A stretch of 64,000 nt of DNA from Actinoplanes sichuanensis (GTDB lineage: Bacteria; Actinomycetota; Actinomycetes; Mycobacteriales; Micromonosporaceae). The stretch covers positions 6,076,001 to 6,140,000 of the forward strand of contig NZ_AP028461.1 in the NCBI RefSeq assembly GCF_033097365.1, given 5' to 3'. Under the pieces are notes generated by a model. It was not told the DNA's origin. It saw only the letters and a list, made by a program, of their open reading frames with translations, and did no database searches. The position numbers were made by a program, and so were the translations under genes. Position 1 is the first letter of the stretch; every line of letters begins with the position of its first letter. Shown here in pieces: positions 25,827 to 34,465 of the stretch.

Positions 25827-27263
25827 CTAGCGGGGTCTTCTCGTCGTCGCCGCCACCAGCATCGTCGCCGCACCGGCGGCGGCGATCGCGGTGGCCGGGG
25901 TGGTCAATTCGGCCACCGCGCCGGACAGTAGCGGACCCACCCCCTGCAGGGCCATCAAACCCGTCGAGAGCAGGGCGAACAGTTGACCCACCCGATGTTC
26001 GGGGGCGGACTCCAGGAAAGCTCGCTGGAGTCCGAGGCTGTACGCGAAGCCGGTGCCGGACAGGACCAGCAGGGCTGCCGTCAACGGTAGCGGCGGGTCG
26101 GCCGGGAGCAGTAGCAGCGGGGCGCCCAGGAGCAGCACCAGTGGGCCGGACAGGCGTTCCCGCCAGATCGGGCGGACGAAGCGGCCGACGATCAGGTCTC
26201 CGATGAGCATGCCGACCGCCGGGCCGGCCATCAGCACCGCTCCGGCGCCCGGCGGGAGACCACGATCCGCGCTGTAGGCGATCAGCAGGGCTTCGGCGCC
26301 GACCACGAACGCGGACGGCAGCCATTGGGCGAGCAACAGGCGGCGGATCGTGGGGTCGGCCAGCATCGCCGTGGCGCCGGTCCAGCTGTCCCGGACGGCG
26401 TTCCTCCGACGCCCGTCCGGCCGCGTCTCCGCCGCAACGGATGCCGACGAATCGGGCGAATCGACGCCCGAGGAAGCGACCGCCGAACCGGCCGAATCGA
26501 CACCCGGGGAAGCGACAGCCGAACCGGCCGAATCGACGCCCGAGGAAGCGACAGCCGAATCTGGCGAATCGCCGCCCCGGGAGGCGACGGCCGGACCGGA
26601 CGAATCAGCACTACGGGAGGCGACGGCCGAACCGGCGGTCGCGTCGGCTCCGGAGAGGACGGCGCGTGGTGTGGCGGTCGCGGGCAGGAACAGCTGGACG
26701 ATCACGGCGGCGACCAGGAAGAACGCGGCGGCCAGCAGCAGGGCGTGGCGGGCACCCAGGGCGGCCACCGCGACGCCGCCACCGGCCAGGCCCAGAAGCT
26801 GGGCGAACGAGGAGGACATGCTGGAGACGGCACGACCCAGAACGTAGGCGTCGCCGGTCAGGCGTTCGGCGATCACCTTAGCGGCCGCGCCGTTGAAGAC
26901 CGGGGTGAAGCAGGCGATGGCCGCGACCAGGGCCAGGGCCGACCCGACCGGCAGGTCGGCGAGGCCGAGGACGACCGAGAGCAGCGCTTCGACGGCGTAT
27001 CCGGCGACGATCAGCGGACGCGGGCGGAGCCGGTCGGTCAGCGAGCCGAGCAGCAGGCCACCGGCGAACTGCGGGAGGAATCCGGCGCCGAACGCGACCG
27101 CGCTGAGCAGCGGCGACTCGGTGGTCGTGTAGACGAGCACGGAGAGCGCGAAGATCTGCAGCGAGGTGGCGCTGATGGCGAACGTGCGGGCGGCGAACAG
27201 GGTGCGGAAACTCGGTTCCGCGAACACCTCACGGTAGGTGGCCGGGCGGGCGGCGACGGTCAT
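25827..27263 (-). CDS. MFS transporter with repetitive cytoplasmic loop
   Basis: The 478-residue major facilitator protein has 12 predicted spans and the conserved loop LLGSLTDRLRPRPLIVAGY after span 2. The central cytoplasmic loop (about residues 205-280) is expanded by 12-residue repeats of the SAVASxGVDSxG type, absent from ordinary MFS proteins. Relatives of this type export drugs or other small molecules. It is divergent from an ArsR-type regulator 66 bp away, the usual layout of an inducible exporter. ATG 27263 was chosen because the frame continuing to 28202 is antisense to that regulator. Confidence 0.85.
   Translation of the reverse strand: MTVAARPATYREVFAEPSFRTLFAARTFAISATSLQIFALSVLVYTTTESPLLSAVAFGAGFLPQFAGGLLLGSLTDRLRPRPLIVAGYAVEALLSVVLGLADLPVGSALALVAAIACFTPVFNGAAAKVIAERLTGDAYVLGRAVSSMSSSFAQLLGLAGGGVAVAALGARHALLLAAAFFLVAAVIVQLFLPATATPRAVLSGADATAGSAVASRSADSSGPAVASRGGDSPDSAVASSGVDSAGSAVASPGVDSAGSAVASSGVDSPDSSASVAAETRPDGRRRNAVRDSWTGATAMLADPTIRRLLLAQWLPSAFVVGAEALLIAYSADRGLPPGAGAVLMAGPAVGMLIGDLIVGRFVRPIWRERLSGPLVLLLGAPLLLLPADPPLPLTAALLVLSGTGFAYSLGLQRAFLESAPEHRVGQLFALLSTGLMALQGVGPLLSGAVAELTTPATAIAAAGAATMLVAATTRRPR
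26441..26640. repeat. 36-bp in-frame repeats in the MFS loop
   Basis: About five imperfect 36-bp units such as GAATCGACGCCCGAGGAAGC repeat through the central loop. The unit is a multiple of three, so expansions lengthen the loop by 12 residues without breaking the protein. Confidence 0.75.
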
Positions 27264-27329
27264 GCCGGTGAGCGTGCCGGGGCCGGGCCGCAGCCGCGAA
27301 TGTTTCGGCTCTGAACGTAAGGTCGGGGC

Positions 27330-28328
27330 ATGCGGTTCGAGGTGGGCGCGGAGGATCTGCTGCGGACCAGGTTCGCGCTGTCGCCGGTGTTCGAGCTGCA
27401 GAACGTGATGCGGGCGCTGGCCGGGCCGCACAACCGGGGCATTCCGGAGGCCTGGCTGGGGCGGCTGCGCGGGCCGTTCGCGCGGGTGCGGGCGGCGGAT
27501 CCGGCGGTGGACGCGGTTCTCGCGTTGCACACGCCGACGTCGGGGGCGACGTTCCTGTGCCCGCCGCCGGGGCGGATCGGGCAGACCATCGCCGACGATC
27601 TGGCCGCGCTGCGGTCGGCTCCGGTCGCCGCCGCCCGGGCCGAGATCGAGTTCTACCTGGAACGGCGGCCGGACACCGGGGACGCGGCGCGGGCCGTGCT
27701 GACCGGAGCGGACGTGTTGGAGCGGCTGGCCGGGGCGTTCGCGGCGGCGTGGTCGGCGGTGCTGGCCGCCGACTGGCCGAGGATGCGGCTGCTGTGCGAG
27801 CGTGACGTCGTCTACCGGGCGGCTGAGCTGGGGCGCGACGGGTGGGCGGCGGCACTGGCCGGGCTGCATCCGAAGGTGCGGTGGCGCGACGGCGGCATCG
27901 ACACGTCCGGGCGGACCACCGACACGATTCCGCTGGGTGGGGACGGGCTGCTGCTGATCCCGTCGGTGTTCATCTGGCCGGAGATCGCCGTCTACGGTGA
28001 CGAGCCGTGGCCGAAGGCGATCGTCTACCCGGCGCGCGGGGTGGCGACGCTGCTGGAGAGCGAACCGGCGGCGGCGCCGGAGCATCTGGCAGCGCTGCTC
28101 GGGCGGTCGCGGGCGCTGCTGCTGGATTCGCTGGGCGACGCGGCGAGCACCAGTCAGCTGGCACGAGCGTTCGGGATGGCACCCGGCGCGGTCGGCGATC
28201 ACCTGGCGGTGCTGCTGCGGTCGGGGCTGGTGGAGCGGGCCCGGTCGGGACGGTCAGTGCTCTACCGACGGACGGCTCTCGGCGATTCCTTCCTCGAGGG
28301 AGGTTCCTCCGCCATTTCTAACCTATAG
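27330..28328 (+). CDS. ArsR-type HTH regulator with DUF5937-like N-terminal domain
   Basis: The 332-residue protein has a C-terminal winged HTH near residues 250-315 (LLDSLGDAASTSQLARAFGMAPGAVGDHLAVLLRSGLVERARSGRSVLYRRT), typical of ArsR/HTH_20 regulators. The large N-terminal part begins MRFEVGAEDLLRTRFALSPVFEL, as in the DUF5937 family of actinobacterial regulators. It probably represses the divergent MFS exporter. ATG 27330 lies 6 nt after TAAGGT (27318-27323) with no ribosome-binding site, which suggests a leaderless mRNA. It ends 7 bp before the RAE element of helR. Confidence 0.82.
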   Translation: MRFEVGAEDLLRTRFALSPVFELQNVMRALAGPHNRGIPEAWLGRLRGPFARVRAADPAVDAVLALHTPTSGATFLCPPPGRIGQTIADDLAALRSAPVAAARAEIEFYLERRPDTGDAARAVLTGADVLERLAGAFAAAWSAVLAADWPRMRLLCERDVVYRAAELGRDGWAAALAGLHPKVRWRDGGIDTSGRTTDTIPLGGDGLLLIPSVFIWPEIAVYGDEPWPKAIVYPARGVATLLESEPAAAPEHLAALLGRSRALLLDSLGDAASTSQLARAFGMAPGAVGDHLAVLLRSGLVERARSGRSVLYRRTALGDSFLEGGSSAISNL

Positions 28329-28335
28329 CACATAG

Positions 28336-28356
28336 GGGGCCTTGCGGCAAGACCCC
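28336..28356 (+). promoter_or_regulatory. Rifamycin-associated element (RAE) upstream of helR
   Basis: An inverted repeat with left arm GGGGCCTTGC and right arm GCAAGACCCC around a single G matches the RAE motif known to confer rifamycin-inducible expression on resistance genes in actinobacteria. It lies 54 bp upstream of the helR start codon, where promoter overlap is expected. Confidence 0.8.
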
Positions 28357-28410
28357 ATACCCGGCGCAGAATCGCTGCTCAAGCACAAACTCTGCGCGAA
28401 CGGGGATCTC

Positions 28411-30537
28411 GTGACTCTCTCCACCACCAGCGCCTTCGCTCTGCCCGAGCGGCTCGCCGCCAAGGCCGCGCCGGCGCTGATCGCCGCGGACGAGGAACAC
28501 TTCACCGGCATGGCCACCAGCCTGGCGCGGTCGATCGCCGAGGTGACCGAGCAACTGGAGACCGAGCGGAAGGCGCCGGCCGGCAAGGGCAGGCAGGCGG
28601 TCGACCGGGACGACGCGGTCCATCGGCTCAGCTCCCGGTTGCGGGCGCTGCGGCGATTCAGCCTGGACCTGTGCCTGGGCCGGATGGTGTACGCGAACGG
28701 CGACACCGTCTACGTGGGCCGGTTCGGACTGACCGACGGCGAGGGCGGTCGGCTGCTGGTCGACTGGCGGTCACCGGCGGCCGAACCGTTCTTCGGGGCC
28801 ACCCACGCCAACCCGATGGGCCTGGTGTCCCGCCGCCGGTACCGGTGGGCGGACGGCCGGGTGAACGACTACTGGGACGAGGTGTTCGCCGCCGGTGAGT
28901 TCGCGGAGCACGCGGCGGCGCTCGACGACCAGTCGGCGTTCATCGCGAGCCTGGGTGGCAGCCGGTCACCGCGGATGCGGGACGTGCTCGGCACCATCCA
29001 GTCCGACCAGGACGCGATCATCCGGGCCGGGGCGGCCGGGGCACTGGTGGTCGACGGCGGGCCGGGCACCGGCAAGACCGTGGTGGCGCTGCACCGGACG
29101 GCGTACCTGCGCTATTCCGACCCGAGCCTGGCCAAGGGCCGGGGCGGAGTGCTGTTCGTCGGTCCGCACGAGCCCTATCTGGCGTACGTCTCGGACGTGC
29201 TGCCCAACCTGGGCGAGGAGGACGTGCAGACGTGCACGCTGCGGGACCTGGTCCCGGAGGGTGCGGGCGCGGCGCCGGAGACCGACCCGGAGGTGGTCCG
29301 GCTGAAGTCGTCGGCGCGGCTGGTCGAGGCGATGGAGGCGGCGGTGCGGTTCTACCAGGAGCCGCCGACCGTCGAGCTGGCCGTCGAGGACGTCACGGTG
29401 ACGGCCGCCGACTGGGCGGAGGCGTTCGCCGTGCCGGATCCGGGCACCCCGCATCATGAGGCACGCGACCAGGTGTGGGCCGAACTGCTGGCCATCCTGG
29501 GCGACCGGTCCGAGGTGAGCGAGGCGGAACTGGCTCGGGACCCCGATCTGCGGGCCGCCTTCGGCCGGGCGTGGCCGGTGCTGCAGGCGGCCGATCTGGT
29601 GGCCGACCTGTGGTCGGTGCCGGCCTACCTACGCCGGTGCGCGCCGTGGCTGAGCACCGCCGAGATCCGCGCGCTGCAGCGGCCGTACCCGCGGGCCTGG
29701 ACGGTGTCCGATCTGCCGCTGCTGGACGCGGCCCGCCGCCTGCTCGGCGACCCGCGGGCGGCCGGGGCCCGACGCCGTCGGGCCGTGGCCGTCGCCGCCG
29801 GGCGTGCCGAGATGGAAAGGGTGGTGGAGGACCTGATCGCGTCGAACGAGTACGACGACGGCGAGGGCCTGATGACCATGCTGCGGCAGCAGGACCTGCG
29901 GGAGGTGCTGGACGAGGGCCGCGCGCTCCCGGAGGACGACGCGGATCCGCTGGCCGGACCGTTCGCGCACATCGTGGTGGACGAGGCACAGGAGTTGACC
30001 GACGCCGAGTGGCGGATGCTGCTGGTGCGCTGCCCGTCCCGCAGCCTCACCGTGGTCGGGGATCGCGCCCAGGCCCGGCACGGGTTCGTCGGGTCGTGGG
30101 CCGAGCGGCTGGAGCGCGCCGGACTCGACCGGATCACGCTCGCCTCGCTCTCGGTCAACTACCGCACCCCGGCCGAGGTGATGGCCGAGGCGGAGCCGGT
30201 GATCCGGGCGGTGCTGCCGGACGCCAACGTGCCCACCTCGATCCGATCCAGTGGCATCCCGGTGCATCACGGCCGGGTCGGCGAACTGGACTCGATCCTG
30301 GACTCGTGGTCGGCCGAGCACGCCGAGGGGACCGCGTGCGTGATCGGGCACCGGCCGGTCCATGGACGGGCTCGGGAGCGGGTCCGGTCGCTGACCCCGG
30401 AGCTGGCCAAGGGGCTGGAGTTCGACCTGGTCGTGCTGATCGACCCGGACTTGTTCGGGGACGGTGTCGAGGGGGCGGTCGACAGGTACGTGGCGATGAC
30501 GCGCGCAACGCGCCGATTGGTGGTTCTGACCGATTAG
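28411..30537 (+). CDS. helR: RNA polymerase-recycling helicase-like ATPase HelR
   Basis: The 708-residue UvrD-like superfamily 1 ATPase binds RNA polymerase and, in Streptomyces, protects it from rifamycins by displacing the drug. Walker A (VVDGGPGTGKTVVALHRTAYL) is near residue 217, Walker B (HIVVDEAQELTDAEW) near 520, and C-terminal motifs include VNYRTPAEVMAEAEP and VAMTRATRRLVVLTD. The N-terminal coiled segment precedes motif I, as in HelD/HelR. GTG 28411 follows GGGGAT; an in-frame TTG at 28342 lies inside the RAE and was rejected. The RAE upstream strongly supports HelR over a plain HelD or UvrD. Confidence 0.88.
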   Translation: MTLSTTSAFALPERLAAKAAPALIAADEEHFTGMATSLARSIAEVTEQLETERKAPAGKGRQAVDRDDAVHRLSSRLRALRRFSLDLCLGRMVYANGDTVYVGRFGLTDGEGGRLLVDWRSPAAEPFFGATHANPMGLVSRRRYRWADGRVNDYWDEVFAAGEFAEHAAALDDQSAFIASLGGSRSPRMRDVLGTIQSDQDAIIRAGAAGALVVDGGPGTGKTVVALHRTAYLRYSDPSLAKGRGGVLFVGPHEPYLAYVSDVLPNLGEEDVQTCTLRDLVPEGAGAAPETDPEVVRLKSSARLVEAMEAAVRFYQEPPTVELAVEDVTVTAADWAEAFAVPDPGTPHHEARDQVWAELLAILGDRSEVSEAELARDPDLRAAFGRAWPVLQAADLVADLWSVPAYLRRCAPWLSTAEIRALQRPYPRAWTVSDLPLLDAARRLLGDPRAAGARRRRAVAVAAGRAEMERVVEDLIASNEYDDGEGLMTMLRQQDLREVLDEGRALPEDDADPLAGPFAHIVVDEAQELTDAEWRMLLVRCPSRSLTVVGDRAQARHGFVGSWAERLERAGLDRITLASLSVNYRTPAEVMAEAEPVIRAVLPDANVPTSIRSSGIPVHHGRVGELDSILDSWSAEHAEGTACVIGHRPVHGRARERVRSLTPELAKGLEFDLVVLIDPDLFGDGVEGAVDRYVAMTRATRRLVVLTD

Positions 30538-30548
30538 AGTTCGGTTTC

Positions 30549-31274
30549 GTGACCGAACGCCTGGACTGGAGTGACCCGACCGTACGCGAATGGGACTGCA
30601 CCGTGGTGTGGTCCGATCCGGCCGATCCGGAGGCGGGCATCGTGCTCGACCGGTCCGCCTTCTACCCGGGCGGGGGCGGCCAGCCGCCGGATCACGGGGT
30701 GCTGCTCTGGGAGGGTGTGCGCACTCGCATCGTCGACACGCGTAAGGGCGACGAGCAGTACCTGATCCCGGCACCGGGTGATCCGGTGCCGACTGCCGGT
30801 ACGACGGTGCGGGGCGCGATCGACGACGAGCGGCGGACCAGCCTGATGCGTACCCACTCGGGTTTGCACATCCTCTGCGGCACGGTGTTCCGTGACTTCG
30901 GCGCGCTGGTGACCGGCGGAAACATGCAACCGGGCGAAGCCCGGATGGACTTCAACCTGCCGGAGGTGCCGCCGGGGTTCAAGCAGGCGCTGGAGGACGC
31001 GGTGAACGCGGAGATCAGCGCCGACCGCAAGATCGTGGCGCGGGTGCTGCCGCGAGCCGAGGCGTTGGAGATCCCGACGCTGGTCCGTACCCAGGACGCG
31101 TTGCCGCCGCTCGATCATCCGGAGATCCGGGTGATCGACATCGTGGGGCTGGACGTGCAGGCCGACGGCGGCACCCACGTGGCGTCGACCGCGCAGGTCG
31201 GCCGGGTCGAGGTGGTCAAGGTGGAAAGCAAGGGCCGGCAGAACCGCCGGGTCCGGATCAGGATCGCGGACTGA
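30549..31274 (+). CDS. alaX: Alanyl-tRNA editing protein (AlaX-like)
   Basis: This 241-residue trans-editing enzyme hydrolyses mischarged Ser-tRNA(Ala) or Gly-tRNA(Ala). It has the AlaRS second-additional domain: FYPGGGGQPPDHG near residue 42, the zinc motif THSGLHIL with two His near 103-107, and DGGTHVASTAQVG near 209. The Cys of the AlaRS CGGTH motif is replaced by Asp, as in several AlaX types. The synthetase core and C-Ala domain are absent. GTG 30549 lies 8 nt after TAGAGT, whose TAG is the helR stop, so it probably has its own leaderless promoter. Confidence 0.88.
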   Translation: MTERLDWSDPTVREWDCTVVWSDPADPEAGIVLDRSAFYPGGGGQPPDHGVLLWEGVRTRIVDTRKGDEQYLIPAPGDPVPTAGTTVRGAIDDERRTSLMRTHSGLHILCGTVFRDFGALVTGGNMQPGEARMDFNLPEVPPGFKQALEDAVNAEISADRKIVARVLPRAEALEIPTLVRTQDALPPLDHPEIRVIDIVGLDVQADGGTHVASTAQVGRVEVVKVESKGRQNRRVRIRIAD

Positions 31275-31302
31275 GTGGCGGCCTGCCGGCCCGGAGACGT
31301 CG

Positions 31303-32445
31303 TTACTGGATGATCTTGGCGGCCTTGCAGGCCGCCTTGAACTTCGCGGTGCACAGGGTGTTGGCGTCGACGAATCCGTTCTCGACGACCGACTTCACGT
31401 TGTCCTTGGTGATCGCCTCGGGCTTCAGCTTCACGAACGGGATGTAGAGGCCGGACTCCGGGTCCTTCAGCTTGTCCGCGACCGGCACCTTCACCGTGTT
31501 GTTCTTGTACAGCTTGACGGCCAGGTCGGCGGCGGCGTTCGCCTCCAGCTTCACGTCCTTGAAGATGGTGACGCACTGGTCGCCGGCGAGCACGTTCTGC
31601 AGGCCCTCGACCGTCGCGTCCTGGCCGGTCACCGGGACCCGGCCGTTCATGCCCTTCTCCTTGAGCACCTCGATGGCCGCGTTGCCGAGACCGTCGTTGG
31701 CGGCGAGCACCCCGCCGATGTTCGGGTACTGCTTGAGCATCAGGGCGAACATCTCGCGGCCCTCGTCGTTGTCCCACTCGGGCACGAACTGGTCCGGGCC
31801 CTTGGAGAAGGTGCCGTTGTCGTACAGCGTGTTCAGGACACCGTCGTAGCCGTCCTTGAACAGGTACGCGTTGTTGTCCGTGGGTGAGCCGTTGAGCTCG
31901 GCGATCACCGGGGTGGCGGGCGCCGTCGGGCTGTCCGCCAGGCACTTCTGCAGCGCCTTGGCCTGAAGCTCGCCGACCTTCTCGTTGTCGAAGCTGACGT
32001 AGTAGTCGGCGGTGCCGTTCAGGGTCAGCCGGTCGTAGTCGATCACCGGGACGTTGCGCGACTTCGCGTTGTCGATGACCGCCTTGCCACTGGCCGCGTC
32101 CAGGTTCGCGATGATCAGAACCTTGGCGCCGTTGGTCAGGAGGTTGTCGGCGAGCTGCTTGAACCTCTCCTTGTCGCCCTCGGCGTTGACGATCTGCGCC
32201 GGGACGTTCGCCGCCTTGAAGGCCGCCTGGAGGTACGCCGGGTCGGCCGTGCTCCAGCGGGCGGAGCTCTTGGTGTCGGGCAGGATCACCCCGATACCGG
32301 CGTCGCCGGTGATCTCGCTGCCACCGTTCGACGTCGTCGCACTTTCGCTACCGGTCTCCGCGGTGTCGCCCCCGTCATCACAGGCCGTGAGCGTGGCCGT
32401 CGTCAGCAGGCCGGCGGCGACCAGGGCTAGCAAAGACTTGCGCAT
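31303..32445 (-). CDS. Sugar ABC transporter substrate-binding lipoprotein (XylF/RbsB type), orphan
   Basis: The 380-residue protein has a lipoprotein signal (MRKSLLALVAAGLLTTATLTAC, lipid Cys at 22) and a periplasmic-binding-protein fold of the D-xylose/ribose type: GVILPDTKSSARWSTADPAYLQAAFKAANV, VIDYDRLTLNGTADYYVSFDNEKVGELQAKAL, and GGVLAANDGLGNAAIEVLKEKG. It probably binds xylose or a related sugar outside the membrane. No permease or ATPase gene is next to it, so it either works with a distant transporter or in sensing. ATG 32445 is followed upstream by a 330-bp promoter region. Confidence 0.88.
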   Translation of the reverse strand: MRKSLLALVAAGLLTTATLTACDDGGDTAETGSESATTSNGGSEITGDAGIGVILPDTKSSARWSTADPAYLQAAFKAANVPAQIVNAEGDKERFKQLADNLLTNGAKVLIIANLDAASGKAVIDNAKSRNVPVIDYDRLTLNGTADYYVSFDNEKVGELQAKALQKCLADSPTAPATPVIAELNGSPTDNNAYLFKDGYDGVLNTLYDNGTFSKGPDQFVPEWDNDEGREMFALMLKQYPNIGGVLAANDGLGNAAIEVLKEKGMNGRVPVTGQDATVEGLQNVLAGDQCVTIFKDVKLEANAAADLAVKLYKNNTVKVPVADKLKDPESGLYIPFVKLKPEAITKDNVKSVVENGFVDANTLCTAKFKAACKAAKIIQ

Positions 32446-32778
32446 GGCGATAGATGTCCTCTCAGGGTGACCCGAGCTGCGGTGGGCGCTGAACGGTCCG
32501 CCAAGTATCGGTCAACGCGCAACGTGATCATCATCGGGTGGGGGCCGGAGAACAAGATTATTCATTTCTCTGCGGTGACTGCCAACAATCACTGTCCGTG
32601 ATTGGTTAGTTTCGTTTCCGTTTCGGCCACCGGATTCCGGCCGTCCGGACCGGCGGGACCCGCCGAACGGCTGCGGGAGGAATGATCGGAATCGGCCATC
32701 AGGACCGAGTTGGCCGACCGACGCCGCCGGCCGGCCGCAGGAGTCCCACGGAAACCGTCCGGTCGGCCCGGCGCACCG
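32446..32778. other. Intergenic region with possible operator
   Basis: The region lies upstream of the sugar-binding lipoprotein and past the aldehyde dehydrogenase stop. An AT-richer stretch (about 32550-32635) holds an imperfect inverted repeat, CAATCAC (32586-32592) and GTGATTG (32598-32604), that could be a sugar-responsive operator. No gene was seen. Confidence 0.4.
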
Positions 32779-34206
32779 TCACCAGTTGACGGCGATGTAC
32801 TTCGACTCCAGATACTCCAGCAGGCCGTCGTGGCCGCCCTCCCGGCCGATGCCGCTCTGCTTCACCCCGCCGAACGGGGCCGCCGGATCACTGACCAGGC
32901 CCCGGTTGATGCCGACCATGCCCGCCTCGATCGCCTCACTCACCCGCATACCGCGTGCCAGGTCGCCGGTGTAGACGTACGCCACCAGGCCGTACTCGGT
33001 GTCGTTGGCCAGCCGGACCGCCTCCGCCTCGCCGGTGAACGTGACGATCGGCGCGACCGGGCCGAAGATCTCCTGCCGCAGGATCGGCGCGTCCGCGGCC
33101 ACCCCGGTCAGCACCGTCGGCGGGTAGTAGAAGCCCGGACCGTCCGGCCGGCGGCCACCGGTCACCGCCTCCGCACCACCGTCCAGAGCGCCCCTGACCA
33201 GCTCGTCCACCTTCGCCACGGTGTCCTCGTTGACCAGCGGGCCGACCTGTGTCCCCTCGGCCGTGCCGGGGCCGACCACCAGCGCCGACATCCGCTGCGC
33301 CAGTCTGCGCGCGAACTCGGCGGCCACCGGCTCCTCGACGAAGAACCGGTTCGCCGCGGTGCACGCCTCGCCACCGTTGCGCATCTTCGCGATCATCGCG
33401 CCGTCCACCGCGGCATCCAGGTCGGCGTCGGCGAACACCACGAACGGCGCGTTGCCACCGAGCTCCATCGACGTGTTCACCACGTTTTCCGCGGCCAGGG
33501 CCAGCAGGATCCGGCCCACCTCGGTCGAGCCGGTGAACGACAGCTTGCGCACCCGGGCGTCGCGCAGCATCGCCGACACCACCTTGCCCGAGCTGCGCGA
33601 CGGCACCACGTTCACCACGCCCTCGGGCACCCCGGCCTCGGCCAGGATCGCGGCCATCGCGAGCGCGGTCAGCGGGGTGTCGCTTGCCGGTTTCAGGATC
33701 ACCGTGCAGCCGGCCGCCAGGGCCGGGCCGATCTTGCGGGTGGCCATCGCGGCCGGGAAGTTCCACGGCGTCACCAGCACACACACGCCGACCGGCTGGC
33801 GGACGACCAGGATCCGGTTCGCGCCGGACGGGGCGGTCGCGATCGCGCCCTCGGCACGGACCGCCTCCTCGGCGAACCAGCGGAAGAACTCGGCGGCGTA
33901 CGTCACCTCGCCCTTCGCGTCGGTGAGAGCCTTGCCGTTCTCCAGGCTGATCAGTTTCGCCAGCTCAGTCGCCCGATCGGTCATCAGTTCGAACGCTTTG
34001 CGGAGCACCTCCGACCGTACCCTCGGAGGGGTCGACGCCCACCCCGGACCCGCCGCGGCCGCCGCCTCCACCGCGGCGATCGCATCGGCCTCGCCGCCGT
34101 CGGCGACCGAGGCGATGACGTCGCCGGTCGCCGGATCGAGCACGTCGAACCGCCCGCCCGCCGATGCGGGCACCCACTTCCCGGCGATGAAAAGGTCGGT
34201 CTCCAC
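32779..34206 (-). CDS. NAD(P)-dependent aldehyde dehydrogenase (succinate-semialdehyde dehydrogenase-like)
   Basis: The 475-residue enzyme oxidises an aldehyde to the acid. The general base Glu248 is in MELGGNAP and catalytic Cys282 in GGEACTAANRF. The cofactor region reads VLVTPWNFPAAMATRKIGPALAAGC, and the C-terminus GMVGINRGLVSDPAAPFGGVKQSGIGREGGHDGLLEYLESKYIAVNW is most like succinate-semialdehyde dehydrogenases. GTG 34206 follows GAGGGAG; an upstream ATG at 34272 would add 22 unfamiliar residues. Substrate preference cannot be fixed from sequence, and no GABA pathway gene is adjacent. Confidence 0.9.
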   Translation of the reverse strand: METDLFIAGKWVPASAGGRFDVLDPATGDVIASVADGGEADAIAAVEAAAAAGPGWASTPPRVRSEVLRKAFELMTDRATELAKLISLENGKALTDAKGEVTYAAEFFRWFAEEAVRAEGAIATAPSGANRILVVRQPVGVCVLVTPWNFPAAMATRKIGPALAAGCTVILKPASDTPLTALAMAAILAEAGVPEGVVNVVPSRSSGKVVSAMLRDARVRKLSFTGSTEVGRILLALAAENVVNTSMELGGNAPFVVFADADLDAAVDGAMIAKMRNGGEACTAANRFFVEEPVAAEFARRLAQRMSALVVGPGTAEGTQVGPLVNEDTVAKVDELVRGALDGGAEAVTGGRRPDGPGFYYPPTVLTGVAADAPILRQEIFGPVAPIVTFTGEAEAVRLANDTEYGLVAYVYTGDLARGMRVSEAIEAGMVGINRGLVSDPAAPFGGVKQSGIGREGGHDGLLEYLESKYIAVNW

Positions 34207-34307
34207 AACGGCTCCCTCACGTTCGCGGCTCTGCCACACCCCAGCATTCCCCGGAACGGGACACGCCGCCATGATTCCGCCGTGGCCCCGCTGGGCATAT
34301 GGGATGC

Positions 34308-34463
34308 ATGGCTACCATCACGCAGCGCATCCAGGCCTTCCTGTCCAGTCCGCGCGGCCGGCAGATCGTCGATCAGGGCCGCCGCCAGCTCGCCAAGCCG
34401 GAGAACCAGCAGCGGCTGCGCAACCTGTTCGCCCGCTTCCAGAACCGGTCGCACCGCCGCTGA
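34308..34463 (+). CDS. 51-residue conserved-looking small protein upstream of the glucosidase
   Basis: The sequence from ATG 34308 to TGA 34463 encodes a 51-residue, strongly basic helical protein beginning MATITQRIQAFLSSPRGRQI and containing QLAKPENQQRLRNLF. From memory, similar very short proteins occur in other Micromonosporaceae; this could not be searched. Base composition at third codon positions is strongly G/C, which supports coding. Its stop lies 2 bp before the GTG start of the GH13 gene, so the two are probably translated from one mRNA. Function unknown. Confidence 0.65.
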   Translation: MATITQRIQAFLSSPRGRQIVDQGRRQLAKPENQQRLRNLFARFQNRSHRR

Positions 34464-34465
34464 GC

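Noticed and set aside
27264..28202. N-terminal extension of the MFS gene
   Set aside because: It would run antisense through the ArsR-type regulator, and the membrane protein starts cleanly at 27263.
28342..28410. TTG start for helR
   Set aside because: It lies inside the RAE element; GTG 28411 has a ribosome-binding site.
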